A DNA stretch of 64,000 nt from Ferrovibrio sp. (lineage in GTDB: Bacteria; Pseudomonadota; Alphaproteobacteria; Ferrovibrionales; Ferrovibrionaceae): contig NZ_JAHBYG010000010.1 in the NCBI RefSeq assembly GCF_019636075.1, positions 1 to 64,000 of the forward strand. The letters run 5' to 3'. The position numbers and the translations under genes are program-made. Position 1 is the stretch's first letter. Every line of letters begins with the position of its first letter. Positions 17,106-26,895 of this stretch are shown piece after piece. Under the pieces are notes generated by a model. That model worked only from the letters and a program-made list of their open reading frames with translations, had not been told where the DNA came from and ran no database searches.

Positions 17106-17615
17106 ATGGTTGTCATAAGCCGCATGTATTACCCCATGGCGCGATTGTGGCCGGATCTGCTGCGGGCTGGCCTTGGGGTGCTGTTTTGCCTGGCTCTGAT
17201 GTTGTTTACTGCTCCGGTTTCTGTCATTTTTACAATACTTTGCGGGGTAAGCCTGATCTTCCTCTGGCTCGCCCTGCATACGGTGTTGCGGCTACAGACA
17301 AAGTTCGAGCTGGATACCGAGGGGGTTAGCCGCCAAGGTGCCGGTTGGTTCGGGGGCCGCTTGCGCCGTCTGAACTGGGATGGATTGCGTGGCATGACGC
17401 TGCGTTACTACTCCACCCGGCGCGACGGTTCGCAAGGCTGGATGACGATTACGATGCAGGGCGACGGGGGAACATTGCGCGCCGATAGCGACCTAGAGGA
17501 TTTCACCCTGCTGGTGGAACAGGCCCTGGCGGCTGCCGCGCGCCTGAACCTGACATTGGACGACCGTAGTTTGAGCAACGCCAGCCGCCTTCTGGGCCGG
17601 GATATTTCACGATGA
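17106..17615 (+). CDS. small membrane protein with two N-terminal helices, unknown function
   Basis: A 169-aa protein I do not recognise. Residues about 15-60 form two hydrophobic helices. The remainder (TKFELDTEGVSRQG... LRRLNWDGLRGMTLRYY...) looks like a small beta-rich cytosolic domain, similar in feel to bacterial PH-type domains of membrane proteins. It starts three bases after the deacetylase stop and its own stop overlaps the ABC ATPase start by ATGA. It therefore bridges the glycan cluster and the importer genes. An internal ATG at 17124 is an alternative start. Confidence 0.7.
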   Translation: MVVISRMYYPMARLWPDLLRAGLGVLFCLALMLFTAPVSVIFTILCGVSLIFLWLALHTVLRLQTKFELDTEGVSRQGAGWFGGRLRRLNWDGLRGMTLRYYSTRRDGSQGWMTITMQGDGGTLRADSDLEDFTLLVEQALAAAARLNLTLDDRSLSNASRLLGRDISR

Positions 17616-19507
17616 GCGATATGTCGCAGCCGGTGATCGAGGTCAACGACCTGAAAGTGCAGTTCCGCGTGGCGGAGGGCACGATCAAGGCCGTGGATGG
17701 CGTGAGTTTCCGCGTGCCGCGCGGCAAGACCGTGTCGCTGGTCGGCGAAAGCGGCTCGGGCAAATCGGTGGTAAGCCAGGCCATCATGGGCATCCTGCCG
17801 CGTTCAGCCGAGATTGCCGGCGGCGAAATCCTGTTCCGCGATCCTGCCCTGCCCGACAGCATGATCGACATCGCCAAGCTGAAGCGCGGCGGGCCGGAAA
17901 TGCGCAAGCTGCAAGGCGGCCGCATTTCGATCATCTTCCAGGAACCGATGACCAGCCTCAGCCCGCTGCACACCATCGGCAACCAGATCGTCGAGGCGCT
18001 GCGGCTGCACCGCAATGCCAGCCAGGCCGAAGGCGAGGAATTGTCCACCGAGATGCTGCGCCTGGTGGGCTTCCCCGATCCCAAGCGCGCGCTGAACACC
18101 TACGCCTTCGAATTGTCGGGCGGCCTGCGCCAGCGCGCCATGATCGCCATGGCGCTGGTCTGCCGGCCCGCCTTGCTGATCGCCGACGAACCCACAACGG
18201 CGCTGGACGTGACCATCCAGGCGCAGATCCTCAAGCTGATCAAGGATCTGCAATCCGAGTTGGACATGGCCGTGCTGATGATCACCCACGACCTTGGCGT
18301 TGTGGCCAACATGGCCGACGAGATCGTGGTGATGTATCACGGCCGGGTGATGGAGCGTGGCTCGCTGGAAGACATCTTCCGCCATCCCGAGCATCCCTAC
18401 CTGAAAGCCCTGCTGAATGCCGTGCCGCGCTTCGACATGAAGCCCGGCGAGCGCCTGGTGCCGATCCGCGAAATCAAGGCGGAAGTGGGCGGCCTGCTGA
18501 AGCGCGGCGCCCAGACCATCACCGAAACCGGCGTGCCGCTGCTGGAAGTGAAGCATCTGACCAAGCGCTTCAGCATCCGCAAGAGCGGCCTGTTCGCCGC
18601 GAAATCCGCCTCGTCCGCCCTGGCGGTGGATGATGTGAGCTTCGATGTGCTGCGCGGCGAATGCTTAGGGCTGGTGGGCGAAAGCGGTTGCGGCAAGACC
18701 ACCACCAGCAAAATGATCATGCGCGCCGTAACGCCCGACGAAGGCAGCATCAAGTATCACGACGGCACCAAACAGGCGGACGTTCTGAAACTGGACGGCG
18801 CGGACCTGTTCGATTACCGCCGCAAAGTGCAGTTCATCTTCCAGGATCCGTTCTCCTCGCTCAATCCGCGCATGACGGTGTTCGATATCGTCTCCGAGCC
18901 GCTGGTGATCCACAAGATCGGCGACGAAGCCGAGCGGTTCGAGCGCGTGAAGGAATTGATGACCCTGGTGGGTCTGGATGTGCGCCATCTGCGGCGCTAT
19001 CCGCACAGTTTCTCAGGCGGCCAACGCCAGCGTATCGGCATTGCCCGCGCGCTTGCCCTGCAGCCCGACCTGCTGATCTGCGACGAGCCGGTTTCCGCCC
19101 TCGATGTTTCGATCCAGGCGCAGGTGCTCAACCTGTTGAAGGATCTGAAAAAGGAACTCGGCCTCACCTACCTGTTCATCTCGCATAACCTGGCCGTGGT
19201 GGATTACATCGCAGACCGCATCGCCGTGATGTGCGCCGGCCGGCTGGTGGAACTGGCGCCGCGCGAATTGCTGTTCAAGCAGCCGGTGCATCCCTACACC
19301 AAGGCCCTGCTGGCCGCCGTGCCCAAACCCGATCCGTCCTGCCGCCTCGATCTGCGGCTGCTGATGGAAGGCAAGGCATCCAATCCGGCGCTCTGGGCCG
19401 CCCCTTTCACTATCGACGGCACAACCCGCCCCGCGTTGATCGACCTCGGCAACGGGCATTTTGTTCGCGCATCCGCCGAAGCCGATGCACGGGAGCTTGT
19501 GGCATGA
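17612..19507 (+). CDS. dual-ATPase subunit of a peptide-type ABC importer (DppD-DppF fusion)
   Basis: A 631-aa protein with two complete oligopeptide-type ATPase domains in one chain, like YejF. The first (about 8-290) has Walker [10 protein letters not shown], signature LSGGLRQR and Walker [13 protein letters not shown]. The second (about 310-600) has [17 protein letters not shown] and [12 protein letters not shown], each with a switch His (ITHDLG, ISHNLA). Both sites look active. It powers the permeases encoded at 21424 and 22460. Translation is coupled to the membrane protein before it and the binding protein after it by ATGA overlaps. Confidence 0.93.
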   Translation: MSDMSQPVIEVNDLKVQFRVAEGTIKAVDGVSFRVPRGKTVSLVGESGSGKSVVSQAIMGILPRSAEIAGGEILFRDPALPDSMIDIAKLKRGGPEMRKLQGGRISIIFQEPMTSLSPLHTIGNQIVEALRLHRNASQAEGEELSTEMLRLVGFPDPKRALNTYAFELSGGLRQRAMIAMALVCRPALLIADEPTTALDVTIQAQILKLIKDLQSELDMAVLMITHDLGVVANMADEIVVMYHGRVMERGSLEDIFRHPEHPYLKALLNAVPRFDMKPGERLVPIREIKAEVGGLLKRGAQTITETGVPLLEVKHLTKRFSIRKSGLFAAKSASSALAVDDVSFDVLRGECLGLVGESGCGKTTTSKMIMRAVTPDEGSIKYHDGTKQADVLKLDGADLFDYRRKVQFIFQDPFSSLNPRMTVFDIVSEPLVIHKIGDEAERFERVKELMTLVGLDVRHLRRYPHSFSGGQRQRIGIARALALQPDLLICDEPVSALDVSIQAQVLNLLKDLKKELGLTYLFISHNLAVVDYIADRIAVMCAGRLVELAPRELLFKQPVHPYTKALLAAVPKPDPSCRLDLRLLMEGKASNPALWAAPFTIDGTTRPALIDLGNGHFVRASAEADARELVA

Positions 19508-21408
19508 AAGCTTTTTCCTTTTCCTCTATTTCCTGCGCGCTGATCGGCCTGATCGTTCTGGCATCGCACCCCGTTCAAGCGCAATACAAGGAAAGCAATA
19601 GCCTTACCGCAGATGTTGCGGCCGGCAAATTGCCGGCGGTGGACAAGCGCCTGCCCGCCGTGCCGCTGAAGATGAATCTCACCGGCGCCTACAAGCCGGG
19701 TCAGCAGGGCGGCGAAATCCGCATGCTGATCCCGCGTGCCCGCGATGTGCGCATTCTCAACACGCTGGGCTATGCCCGCCTGGTGGTTTACAACGACAAA
19801 TACGAATTCGTGCCCGATATCGTGGAAAGCTTCACGGTTGAGGATGAGAAGGTGTTCACCTTCAAGCTGCGCAAGGGCCATAAATGGTCCGATGGCGCGC
19901 CCTTCACGTCCGATGATTTCCGTTATTACTGGGAGGATGTGGCCAACAACAAGGAAATCAGCCCGTCCGGCCCGCCGATCGATCTCTATGCCGATGGCGA
20001 ATTGGCCAAGGCGGAGTTTCCCGATGAACTGACCGTGCGCTATAGCTGGAGCAAGCGCAATCCCAACTTCCTGCCGCGCATTGCCGGCACCGCCGCCTTC
20101 AACCTATATCGCCCGGCGCATTACCTGAAGCAGTTCCACGCCCGCTACACCGATGCCGCCACGCTGGCGCAACTGGCCGCCAAGGAGCGCCGCGCCAACT
20201 GGGCCTCGCTGCACAACAAGCTGGACAACATGATCGAGACCGACAATCCCGATCTGCCCACCCTGGATCCCTGGATGATCCAGACCCGGCCGCCGGCCAT
20301 CCGCTTCGTGGCAGTGCGCAATCCTTATTTCCATCGCGTGGACCAGAATGGCGTGCAATTGCCCTATCTCGACCGCGTGCTGATGTCGCAGGCCGATGGC
20401 AAGCTGATTCCGGCCAAGACCGGCGCCGGCGAGGCCGACCTGCAATTCCGCGTCATCACCTTCAGCAACTTCACCTTCCTGAAGGAAAACGAAAAGCGCG
20501 CCGGCTATCGCACCCTGCTGTGGAAGACCGCCAAGGGTTCGCATCTGGCGCTGTTCCCCAACATGAATGCCAACGATCCGGTCTGGCGCAAATTGCTGCG
20601 CGAAGCACGGTTCCGCCAGGCCCTGTCGCTGGCCATCGACCGCGAGGCCGTGAATCAGTCGCTGTTCTACGGTCTTGCGCTGGCATCCAACAACACCGTG
20701 CTGCCGGAAAGCCCGTTGTTCAAGCCGGAATACCAGACCAAGGATGCGCAATTCGATCTTGCCCGCGCCAACAAGATTCTGGACGAACTGGGCCTGAACA
20801 AGCGCAATTCCGATGGCGTGCGTCTGCTGCCCGATGGCCGCCCGCTGGAAATCATCATCGAAACCGCCGGCGAAAGCAGCGAGCAGGTGGACGTGCTGGA
20901 ACTGATCGCCGAAACCTGGATCAAGGCCGGCGTGAAGCTGTTCCCCAAGCCGAGCCAGCGCGACGTGCTGCGCAACCGCATCTTCGCCGGCGAGGCGCTG
21001 ATGAGCGTGTGGACCGGACTGGAGAATGGCGTGCCGATCGCCAATACCAGCCCGATCGAACTGGCCCCCACTTCGCAATACCAGTTGCAATGGCCGAAAT
21101 GGGGCCAGTTCTACGAGACCAAGGGCCAGATGGGCGAAACGCCCGACGAACCCGAAGCCAAGGAATTGCTAGCGCTCTACGATCAATGGGTGAACACCGG
21201 CGACATCGCCAAGCGCGAACAGATCTGGCATCGCATGCTGAGCATCCATGCCGACCGCATGTACAGCATCGGTGTGATTTCCGGCGTGTTCCAGCCCATC
21301 GTGGTGAACCAGAAGCTGGTGAACGTGCCCGATGAAGGCATTTACAACTGGGATCCGGGCGCACTGGTTGGTATGTACCGGCCGGAAACCTTCTGGATGA
21401 AGCAGTAA
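19504..21408 (+). CDS. peptide-type ABC substrate-binding protein, long form
   Basis: A 634-aa periplasmic SBP family 5 protein, longer than DppA and nearer the YejA size class. It has a signal peptide ([27 protein letters not shown]), then GGEIRMLIPRARDVRILNTLGYARLVVYN, FTFKLRKGHKWSDGAPFTSDDF and FRQALSLAIDREAV. The frame is open far upstream inside the ATPase gene; ATG 19504 is chosen because the signal peptide starts there and it overlaps the previous stop by ATGA. It probably delivers a large peptide or glycopeptide-like solute to the permeases downstream. Confidence 0.9.
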   Translation: MKAFSFSSISCALIGLIVLASHPVQAQYKESNSLTADVAAGKLPAVDKRLPAVPLKMNLTGAYKPGQQGGEIRMLIPRARDVRILNTLGYARLVVYNDKYEFVPDIVESFTVEDEKVFTFKLRKGHKWSDGAPFTSDDFRYYWEDVANNKEISPSGPPIDLYADGELAKAEFPDELTVRYSWSKRNPNFLPRIAGTAAFNLYRPAHYLKQFHARYTDAATLAQLAAKERRANWASLHNKLDNMIETDNPDLPTLDPWMIQTRPPAIRFVAVRNPYFHRVDQNGVQLPYLDRVLMSQADGKLIPAKTGAGEADLQFRVITFSNFTFLKENEKRAGYRTLLWKTAKGSHLALFPNMNANDPVWRKLLREARFRQALSLAIDREAVNQSLFYGLALASNNTVLPESPLFKPEYQTKDAQFDLARANKILDELGLNKRNSDGVRLLPDGRPLEIIIETAGESSEQVDVLELIAETWIKAGVKLFPKPSQRDVLRNRIFAGEALMSVWTGLENGVPIANTSPIELAPTSQYQLQWPKWGQFYETKGQMGETPDEPEAKELLALYDQWVNTGDIAKREQIWHRMLSIHADRMYSIGVISGVFQPIVVNQKLVNVPDEGIYNWDPGALVGMYRPETFWMKQ

Positions 21409-21423
21409 GGCGGTCTATCCCCG

Positions 21424-22449
21424 ATGTTGATGTATCTCGCCCGTCGTTTGCTGTTGATGATCCCGACGCTGTTGGTGATCAGCCTGTTGATCTTCTTGAT
21501 CATCAAGCTGCCGCCAGGCGACTTTCTCAGCAATCAGATCGCTGAATTACGGGCCCAGGGCGAAACCGCAGCACTTGAGCGCGCGGAATATTTGCGTACG
21601 CAATATGCGCTGGATCGCAGCGTGCTTGAGCAATACGCGATCTGGATGGGCTTCATCCCGGGCCCGAACGGTTTCGCTGGGTTGCTGCAAGGCGATTGGG
21701 GCTGGTCGTTCGAATATAACCGCCCGGTGGGTGAGTTGATCGGCGACCGCCTGGCAATGACCGCTGTGATCAACTTCTTCACCATCCTGTTCGTCTATCT
21801 GGTCTCCTTCCCGATCGGCGTCTATTCCGCCACGCGACAATATAGCTGGGGCGATTACGGCTTCACCCTGCTGGGCTATCTGGGCCTGGCCACGCCGAAC
21901 TTCCTGCTGGCGCTGGTGATGCTGTATTACGCCAATGTGTGGTTCGGCATGAGTGTCGGCGGCTTGGTGGACGAACACCTGATCGACGCGCCCTGGAATT
22001 GGGAGAAGATCAAATCGCTGCTGGCCCATATGGTGGTGCCGGTGGTGGTGATCGGCACCTCGGGTACGGCGGCGATGATCCGCCGTCTGCGTGCCAACCT
22101 GCTGGATGAATTGCAGAAGCAATATGTCACCACCGCGCGCGCCAAGGGCGTGCCGCCGTTGCGGCTGCTGGTGAAATACCCGATCCGCATGGCGCTCAAT
22201 CCCTTCATATCGGATATCGGCAACCTGCTGCCCTCCATCGTTTCCGGCTCGGTGATCGTATCGGTGGTGATGAGCCTGCCCACAGCCGGCCCGATGCTAT
22301 TGGGCGCATTGCAATCGCTGGATCAGTATCTGGCCGGCTCTTTCCTGATGTTCCTGGCCCTGCTCACCGTCATGGGCATGCTGGTTTCCGACATTCTGCT
22401 TGCCGTGCTGGATCCGCGCATCCGGCTTACCGGCGGCGCGGCGAAGTAG
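21424..22449 (+). CDS. ABC importer permease, DppB/YejB type
   Basis: A 341-aa inner-membrane protein with the DppB layout: an N-terminal helix [33 protein letters not shown], a periplasmic loop, then five more helices. The EAA-type coupling loop is in the segment [28 protein letters not shown]. It pairs with the DppC-type protein encoded next. It starts 15 bases after the binding protein gene with a weak ribosome site. Confidence 0.93.
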   Translation: MLMYLARRLLLMIPTLLVISLLIFLIIKLPPGDFLSNQIAELRAQGETAALERAEYLRTQYALDRSVLEQYAIWMGFIPGPNGFAGLLQGDWGWSFEYNRPVGELIGDRLAMTAVINFFTILFVYLVSFPIGVYSATRQYSWGDYGFTLLGYLGLATPNFLLALVMLYYANVWFGMSVGGLVDEHLIDAPWNWEKIKSLLAHMVVPVVVIGTSGTAAMIRRLRANLLDELQKQYVTTARAKGVPPLRLLVKYPIRMALNPFISDIGNLLPSIVSGSVIVSVVMSLPTAGPMLLGALQSLDQYLAGSFLMFLALLTVMGMLVSDILLAVLDPRIRLTGGAAK

Positions 22450-22459
22450 GGTTTACACA

Positions 22460-23629
22460 ATGAGCGACGCCGCCAAGGATAACCGCCTCACCCATTGGGT
22501 CAGCAAGGAACCCTTCGACCCCTATTCGGTCGAAACCCTCTCGCCCGAGCAGGAGCGCTATTACCGCGCTTCGCAATGGCAGATGATGTGGTGGAAGTTC
22601 AAACGCCACCGGCTGGGCGTGTGGAGCGCCGCCATCCTGCTGCTGATCTATTTCTCGGCGCTGATCTCGGAATTCATCGCGCCTTATGGCGTGGGCACGC
22701 GCAACCCGCGCGCCATCTATGCGCCGCCCACGGCGATCCACCTCTTCCATGAAGGCGAATTCGTCGGCCCCTTCGTTTATGGCCAGCGTTTCCAGCTCAA
22801 TACCCGCACGCTGAAACGCGAATATACCGAGGATACGCGGCAGGTGCAGAAGCTGCGCTTCTTCTGCCGGGGCGACCAGTATGATTTCTGGGGCATGGTG
22901 CCGATGGCGTTCCATTTCGTCTGCCCGGCCCAAGGCGGCAATTTCTACCTGTTCGGCACCGACAGGCTGGGGCGCGACATCTTTTCACGCATCGTATATG
23001 GCACGCGCATATCGCTCACCGTGGGCCTGATCGGTATCGCCATCAGCTTCATCATCGGGATCGTGCTGGGCGGCATATCGGGCTATTACGGCGGCTGGAT
23101 CGACAATGTGATCCAGCGCCTGATCGAACTGATCCGCAGCCTGCCGGAATTGCCGTTGTGGATGGCGCTGTCGGCGGCCCTGCCGGTCACCTGGTCGCCG
23201 ATCCTGGTCTATTTCGGCATCACAATCATTCTCGGCCTGCTGGATTGGCCGGGCCTGGCACGCGCCGTGCGATCCAAGCTGCTCTCCCTGCGCGAAGAGG
23301 ATTTCTGCACGGCGGCGCAGCTGATGGGCGCCAGCCCCAGCCGCGTGATCGGCCGGCATCTGATGCCCAGCTTCATGAGCCATCTGATCGCCTCGGCCAC
23401 GTTGTCGATACCCTCGATGATCCTGGGCGAAACCGCGCTGTCTTTCCTTGGCCTGGGTTTGCGTCCCCCCATCGTCAGTTGGGGCGTGCTGTTGAACGAG
23501 GCACAAAACATCAATGTGGTTGCGCTGTATCCCTGGCTGATGGCCCCGGCGATTCCTGTGGTGGTGGTGGTTCTGGCATTCAACTTCTTCGGCGATGGCC
23601 TGCGCGATGCGGCCGACCCGTATAAATGA
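22460..23629 (+). CDS. ABC importer permease, DppC/YejE type
   Basis: A 389-aa inner-membrane protein. A first helix (about residues 55-72) is followed by an unusually long periplasmic insert (about 75-175), then the standard DppC core: [27 protein letters not shown], the coupling segment [21 protein letters not shown] and the tail [17 protein letters not shown]. The start ATG 22460 follows the previous stop by 10 bases; longer readings would overlap the permease gene. It is the last gene of the plus-strand operon. No terminator is visible before the convergent gene. Confidence 0.92.
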   Translation: MSDAAKDNRLTHWVSKEPFDPYSVETLSPEQERYYRASQWQMMWWKFKRHRLGVWSAAILLLIYFSALISEFIAPYGVGTRNPRAIYAPPTAIHLFHEGEFVGPFVYGQRFQLNTRTLKREYTEDTRQVQKLRFFCRGDQYDFWGMVPMAFHFVCPAQGGNFYLFGTDRLGRDIFSRIVYGTRISLTVGLIGIAISFIIGIVLGGISGYYGGWIDNVIQRLIELIRSLPELPLWMALSAALPVTWSPILVYFGITIILGLLDWPGLARAVRSKLLSLREEDFCTAAQLMGASPSRVIGRHLMPSFMSHLIASATLSIPSMILGETALSFLGLGLRPPIVSWGVLLNEAQNINVVALYPWLMAPAIPVVVVVLAFNFFGDGLRDAADPYK

Positions 23630-23645
23630 GTTCCGCTAGCGCCGG

Positions 23646-24494
23646 CTAAAGCTTGCGCAACCAGATACTTGCCGGCAAAGCCTCGGCCGAGGCCGGCAAG
23701 CGCCCCACCGGGCCGGCCTGCACGCTGGCCGCCATGCGCGTAGCAGCATAATGGCTGGCGAAAATCGGCTGCCAGCCTGCCATCAGCATCGCCGGCAGAA
23801 GCTGCTGCTCGTTATAGCCGCGCCACAGCCAATGCCTGGGATAATCATCGGGCAGGAAGATATCGTGGATATGCAGCAGCACACCGGCCGGCAAGCGCGG
23901 CAGCACGCGGCTGAACAGAAAATCCACATCACTGCCCGGCATCAGGATATGGCTTGAATCGATGAACAGCACATCGCCGGCCGCAAGCGCGGCATAGATC
24001 GCCGGATCGGCGGTCTGCGCGATGCCGGGCCGGAAATCCACCGGCAGCCCGCGCAAGGAGGCGCGCGGCTGCGGATCGATGCAGGTGATGTTGCAAGAAA
24101 ACCCGCCATCTTGCGCGGCACGGGCCAGAAAGCGCGTGGAATGGCCAGAGCCCACTTCCACGATACGCGACGGCCGCGCATCGCGGATGATCGCATAGCA
24201 GGCTGCTGCATCCAAAGTGGGAAACCAGCTCTGATCGAAACGCGGCGCCGGCGGCGGGCCGGAAAACGCCTTCAATGCCGCTTCATAGGCGGCAATGCGT
24301 TGCAGCACCGCAGTGAATTGCGGCTCGGCGGAGCGCAACACGGCTTCGATCTCGGCATAAACCGGCTGACTGTCTGCTATGCTGGCGGCATAGCGATAGG
24401 GAATGAAAAAGCCGCGCTTGCTACCCAGCAGGGTTTGCAGGCCAAGCCGGAAGCGGCGCATTTTTGCGCGCCAGGTTTCTGTCTGCTGTGCCAT
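23646..24494 (-). CDS. class I SAM-dependent methyltransferase
   Basis: A 282-aa protein with a Rossmann SAM motif RIVEVGSGHSTRFLA, an acidic strand end ITCIDPQPR, LFIDSSHI and HIHDIFLPDDYP. The latter motifs resemble the Methyltransf_24/cephalosporin-hydroxylase-like group that acts on sugars or small molecules. The acceptor is unknown. Its ATG overlaps the TGA of the upstream MBL-hydrolase gene by one base (TGATG), so the two are translated together. Confidence 0.85.
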   Translation of the reverse strand: MAQQTETWRAKMRRFRLGLQTLLGSKRGFFIPYRYAASIADSQPVYAEIEAVLRSAEPQFTAVLQRIAAYEAALKAFSGPPPAPRFDQSWFPTLDAAACYAIIRDARPSRIVEVGSGHSTRFLARAAQDGGFSCNITCIDPQPRASLRGLPVDFRPGIAQTADPAIYAALAAGDVLFIDSSHILMPGSDVDFLFSRVLPRLPAGVLLHIHDIFLPDDYPRHWLWRGYNEQQLLPAMLMAGWQPIFASHYAATRMAASVQAGPVGRLPASAEALPASIWLRKL

Positions 24495-25324
24495 CAGGGC
24501 TGCAAAATCATGCCTTCGCGCGCCACCACCGAGGCGGGCCGCGCTTCCTGCACCCGTTGCGCGATGCGATCCATCTCGTCGTCGTTATGCTCGGGATCGT
24601 GATGGAACACCACATAGGTGCCCACATTGGCGGCATCGCACAAGGCCACGCCGGCGGCCCAGGTGGAATGGCCCCAGCCCTTGCGGGTCGGATATTGCTC
24701 AGGCGTGTACATCGAGTCATACACCACGATATCGGCATCGCGCACGAAATCCACCAAGGCCGGATCGGGTCCGCCGGGCGGATGCTCGGTATCGGTAAGA
24801 TAGCAGATAGACTTGCCGCGATAATCCACGCGATAGCCGGTGGCAAGATCGGGATGGCTCAAAGCCACGCTGCGCACCGCCACGCCCGGATAGGGATGCT
24901 GCACCTCGCCCTGCCGGAAATCGTGATAGCTCATCCTGGCCTGAAAGATTTCCAGCGGCACCGGAAATAGCGGCGAGGTCATCATGGTTTTCAGCACGCC
25001 CTTGATGCCCATGCTATCGGTTACATGGGCGGCATGCACACGGAAGGTGTTGCGCGGATCGAAGAACGGGCAGAAATGCGGCAAGCCGCAAACATGGTCG
25101 TAATGCGTATGGGTGAGATAGATATCTACATCCAACGGCGCCTGCTTCTGCAGCAGATTGCCCAGCCCGCGTATGCCTGTGCCGCCATCGAACAGCAGCA
25201 CATGGTCGCCGCAGCGTATTTCCAGGCAGGAGGTATTGCCGCCATAGCGCTGCACTTCGGGCGACCCTACGGCCAGCGAGCCGCGCACGCCCCAGAAACG
25301 GACATAGAAATCCTCAATCGCCAT
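24494..25324 (-). CDS. MBL-fold metallo-hydrolase
   Basis: A 276-aa beta-lactamase-fold hydrolase. FWGVRGSL at the N-terminus and the metal motif THTHYDH (His72, His74, Asp76, His77) are clear. Later ligands lie in ALSHPDLATGYRVDY, CYLTDTEH and FHHDPEHND. The FWGVRGS-type start is typical of phosphodiesterase-like members related to RNase Z and class II cyclic-nucleotide phosphodiesterases. A cyclic-nucleotide or phosphodiester substrate is therefore possible but not proven. It is cytoplasmic and co-translated with the methyltransferase at 23646. Confidence 0.87.
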   Translation of the reverse strand: MAIEDFYVRFWGVRGSLAVGSPEVQRYGGNTSCLEIRCGDHVLLFDGGTGIRGLGNLLQKQAPLDVDIYLTHTHYDHVCGLPHFCPFFDPRNTFRVHAAHVTDSMGIKGVLKTMMTSPLFPVPLEIFQARMSYHDFRQGEVQHPYPGVAVRSVALSHPDLATGYRVDYRGKSICYLTDTEHPPGGPDPALVDFVRDADIVVYDSMYTPEQYPTRKGWGHSTWAAGVALCDAANVGTYVVFHHDPEHNDDEMDRIAQRVQEARPASVVAREGMILQP

Positions 25325-25410
25325 GGCGCCGCTCCGGCATCGATGCTTGCGCCGCTGCAGCGACTATGCCGAAATGCCCGGCAGCAGAATCCACCAGGGC
25401 CATGTCCGCC

Positions 25411-26169
25411 ATGTCAGCCACAGCTTTTACATTCGAAAAATCCGCCGACCGTGCTGTGATCACCTTGAACCGGCCGGAAAAGCATAATGCGCTCGATATC
25501 ACCGATCTGGACGCGCTGGATGCTGCGCTGATCGAACTGGCCGCCGATCCACGGATGCGGTTGCTGATCCTGCGTGCCAATGGCAAGAGCTTCTGCTCCG
25601 GCGTGGATCTCGGCTCGGTGGCCAACCATGATTGGCGCGACAATCCGCTGGAGCGCACCGCCGATCGGCTGGAAGCGTTGCCCTGCCCCACGCTGTGCAT
25701 GCTGCAGGGCGGCGTGTATGGCGGCGGCACGGATCTGGCGCTGGCCTGCGATTTTCGTATCGGTGCCGAAGGCATCCGCTGCTTCATCCCGCCGGCCAAG
25801 CTGGGCATCCAATACCATCCGCATGGCTTGCGGCGCGCAGCCAGCCGGCTGGGGCTGGGCCCGGCAAAGCGATTGTTTCTCGCCGCCGAAACCTTCGATG
25901 CCGCCGAGATGCTGCGCACGCATTTCATCGACTGGCTGGTGCCGGCCGCCGAACTGGAGCCGCGCAGCCAAGCGCTGGCCGACACGATCTGCGGGCTGGC
26001 GCCGCTGGCCCTGCGTGGCATGAAGCAGAGCTTCAACGAGATCGCGCGGGATGGCTTCGACGAACGCGCGGCGCGCGACAGGGGCGCCGCCAGCTTCTCC
26101 ACCGAGGATTTCCAGGAAGGCCGCCGCGCCATGGCCGAACGCCGCCCGCCCCGTTTCCAGGGGCGGTGA
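25411..26169 (+). CDS. crotonase-fold (enoyl-CoA hydratase/isomerase family) protein lacking the usual catalytic glutamates
   Basis: A 252-aa protein with crotonase signatures: FEKSADRAVITLNRPEKHNALD, RANGKSFCSGVDLGS (oxyanion hole) and GGVYGGGTDLALACDFRIG. In true hydratases the motif is GGGxELA and a second Glu sits in the next strand; here the first is Asp (GTDLA) and the second position is in FIPPAKLGI, with no Glu. It may therefore catalyse another crotonase-type reaction on a CoA ester. ATG 25411 is chosen because it gives the family's usual N-terminus; ATG 25402 and 25366 are in frame upstream. It is divergent from the MBL gene and has no partner genes. Confidence 0.8.
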   Translation: MSATAFTFEKSADRAVITLNRPEKHNALDITDLDALDAALIELAADPRMRLLILRANGKSFCSGVDLGSVANHDWRDNPLERTADRLEALPCPTLCMLQGGVYGGGTDLALACDFRIGAEGIRCFIPPAKLGIQYHPHGLRRAASRLGLGPAKRLFLAAETFDAAEMLRTHFIDWLVPAAELEPRSQALADTICGLAPLALRGMKQSFNEIARDGFDERAARDRGAASFSTEDFQEGRRAMAERRPPRFQGR

Positions 26170-26200
26170 TCAGCCCGGAAGCCATGCAGGGCGGCATCCA

Positions 26201-26893
26201 TCACGGCGCCAGTCGATAGCCGCCGGGCTCGGTCAGCAGCAATTTGGCTTCGGCCGGATTGCGCTCGATCTTCTGCCGCAGGCGATAGACATGGGTTTCC
26301 AGCGTATGGGTGGAAACCTCGGCGTTATAGCCCCACACTTCGGTGAGCAGCATGTCGCGCGCCACGGCCTTGTGGCCGGCGCGCAGCAGATATTTCAGGA
26401 TGGCGGTTTCCTTCTCGGTCAACCGTACCTTCTTGCCCGCCTTCTCGTTATCGAGCAGCATCTTGTTGGCCGGGCGGAAACTATACGGCCCGATGGTGAA
26501 AGTGGCATCCTCGCTCTGCTCGAATTGGCGCAACTGCGCCCGCACGCGCGCGATCAGCACACCCATCTTGAACGGCTTGGCGATATAATCATTGGCGCCG
26601 GCTTCCAGGCCCTGGATGGTGTCGGCATCGGTATCGGCCGCCGTCAGCATGATCACCGGGGTGCGGATATTCAGCCGGCGCAGCTGCTTGCAGGCCTCGC
26701 GGCCATCCATGTCAGGCAGCCCCACATCCAGCAGCACCACATCGAACAATTCACGCTGCAACAGGGCGATGGCGGCAGTGGCATCATTCACGCAAACGGT
26801 CGCAAATTCCCGCGTGGCCTCAAGCTGCTCGGCCAGCAAGGATTGCAGGGTGCGGTCGTCATCGACCAGCAGAACCCGTTTTTGTCCACTCAT
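26201..26893 (-). CDS. OmpR/PhoB-family response regulator, orphan
   Basis: A 230-aa two-component regulator. The receiver domain (1-118) has the acidic pair DDD at 11-13, the phospho-acceptor Asp56 (VVLLDVGLPDMDG), Thr in MLTAAD and Lys in AKPFK. The C-terminal winged helix (about 130-228) has LTEKETAILKYLLRAGHKAVARDMLLTEVWGY and the recognition helix THTLETHVYRLRQKIE. No histidine kinase is adjacent, so its partner lies elsewhere. It follows the alpha/beta hydrolase gene by two bases on the same strand. Confidence 0.95.
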   Translation of the reverse strand: MSGQKRVLLVDDDRTLQSLLAEQLEATREFATVCVNDATAAIALLQRELFDVVLLDVGLPDMDGREACKQLRRLNIRTPVIMLTAADTDADTIQGLEAGANDYIAKPFKMGVLIARVRAQLRQFEQSEDATFTIGPYSFRPANKMLLDNEKAGKKVRLTEKETAILKYLLRAGHKAVARDMLLTEVWGYNAEVSTHTLETHVYRLRQKIERNPAEAKLLLTEPGGYRLAP

Positions 26894-26895
26894 GC

